Positions 63,068 through 64,000 of a DNA stretch of 64,000 nucleotides are shown in pieces (positions within the stretch are counted from its first letter, which is position 1; every line of letters begins with the position of its first letter). The notes below the pieces were generated by a model that had not been told where the DNA came from, did no database searches, and saw only the letters and a list, made by a program, of their open reading frames with translations. Source of the stretch: Pagrus major (lineage: Eukaryota > Chordata > Actinopteri > Spariformes > Sparidae); contig NC_133219.1 of NCBI RefSeq assembly GCF_040436345.1, positions 18,250,958 through 18,314,957 of the forward strand, written 5' to 3'. The translations under genes were made by a program, and so were the position numbers.

Positions 63068-64000
63068 TGTGAGGGTACTTAAATTGAGGGTCTATGCAGC
63101 TCCCTGTGGGAGCTTTTATAAAATCTGACTGCACTGTTTGGACAGATTAAATTGGATTAAATATGAATACAGACATTAAGGAGTGCAAGTCACTCACTGT
63201 CTGAACATCTGTAACCCAAAATATAAATTAATAACAATTCTGCACGGTTTTATTAGCATGTCTTTTCATTGAAATATGAATATATTTTAGTGTAGAGTAC
63301 TGCTTTAGAGATGAGTGAACACTTTTTCCACAACCTTTTTATCCCTACTTGTTCTCCAACTGCAGTGTCTCAAACCCAGACTGAGAATTTGAAAGGACAG
63401 GTCTCTGATCAGCCGCTTGTCTGTTTATTTCAAAGCTGCCGCTCCCATAATTAAAGTGGCTCTGAGTGGGCATCTGGTCTCAAGAGGACCCTTACCTGTT
63501 TCATTCAGTCCCTTGGCTTTCATACACAGTGGCAATCTATGAATTGTTTATCCATAATTACTGTGCCACTTCAGCTTATCCTCCGCAGCTTAAAAGAAGA
63601 GGAGGGTGGCCTCGGAGAGAGTAATGTCATAGCAACAAACCCTTTTAAAGCAGTGTGTTAATGGGAACAGAATTTTGGGCCTCACTTCCTTTAAAGCAGT
63701 TGATCAGATCTTTGCGAGTGTACTGAACATCTTGAGATTATACTTTTTGCTTTCACATGTGAGATGCCCACCAGGCTGCTTACCTTCAGGCTCAAACAGT
63801 GAGAAGAATTGTTCAACACCGATATGATGCAGGTGTTACACACGTGAGTCTGCCATAGTACATGGGACTCTGACACATTATACTGCAACGTTGCAGTTTC
63901 CATATATATGCCGTCTCCACTCAGTCAGGGAACATAAATGCAGTGATGGGCTTTGAAAAGTGTTCGCCGCAACAATCTAAAAATATCATCAAAGCACATT
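63068..64000 (+). other. ppil2: PPIL2 intron 13, right edge of window
   Basis: No exon was seen. The next expected coding sequence, continuing the cyclophilin domain after FHRSIRNFM, is not found before the window ends, so this intron is at least 1.88 kb. Confidence 0.5.

Overview
The window is vertebrate nuclear DNA, most likely from a teleost (percomorph-type) fish. It holds intron-rich genes with GT-AG (and one GC-AG) splice sites, AATAAA poly(A) signals, a eukaryotic tRNA gene, CA microsatellites and several families of short non-autonomous transposons of the kind scattered through fish introns. There is no operon, CRISPR array or prokaryotic feature. Proteins and repeats were recognised from memory of the families; no search was run.

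Layout, left to right. 1-3.4 kb: edge sequence with an unassigned candidate terminal exon (+), an interspersed repeat and a poly(A) signal. 3.3-12.5 kb: ASCC2 on the minus strand, complete (18 coding exons, 765 aa, plus a non-coding first exon). 12.9-38.6 kb: SLC39A14 (zinc/iron/manganese transporter ZIP14) on the minus strand, complete, with a ~3 kb 3'UTR, a 511-aa product and two alternative copies of exon 4, each 170 nt. 40.3 kb: tRNA-Pro(TGG) on the minus strand. 40.9-48.6 kb: STAMBP (AMSH deubiquitinase) on the plus strand, complete, 435 aa. 49.6 kb to beyond the right edge: PPIL2 (U-box cyclophilin) on the plus strand; 13 coding exons (329 codons) lie in the window and the gene runs on inside the cyclophilin domain.

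The gene models were read exon by exon from splice sites, and summed exon lengths were checked for reading frame: ASCC2 2298 nt, SLC39A14 1536 nt with either exon 4, STAMBP 1308 nt, PPIL2 987 nt in the window. All four are divisible by three.

Three of the genes touch ubiquitin biology: ASCC2 binds K63 chains, STAMBP cleaves them and PPIL2 has an E3-type U-box. They sit on different chromosomes in human as far as I recall (ASCC2 and PPIL2 on 22, STAMBP on 2, SLC39A14 on 8), so I read this as chance linkage. ASCC2 and SLC39A14 run in tandem with about 0.35 kb between the SLC39A14 poly(A) signal and the ASCC2 promoter. SLC39A14 and STAMBP are head to head, about 2.3 kb apart, with the tRNA between them.

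I found no previously undescribed multi-gene system. The best leads are the mutually exclusive ZIP14 exons with weak donors and a UG repeat between them, a transposon ending 20 bp before a PPIL2 splice acceptor, a GC-AG intron in PPIL2, a stop-free in-frame 84-nt intron in ASCC2, and a tRNA gene with no nearby T-run terminator.
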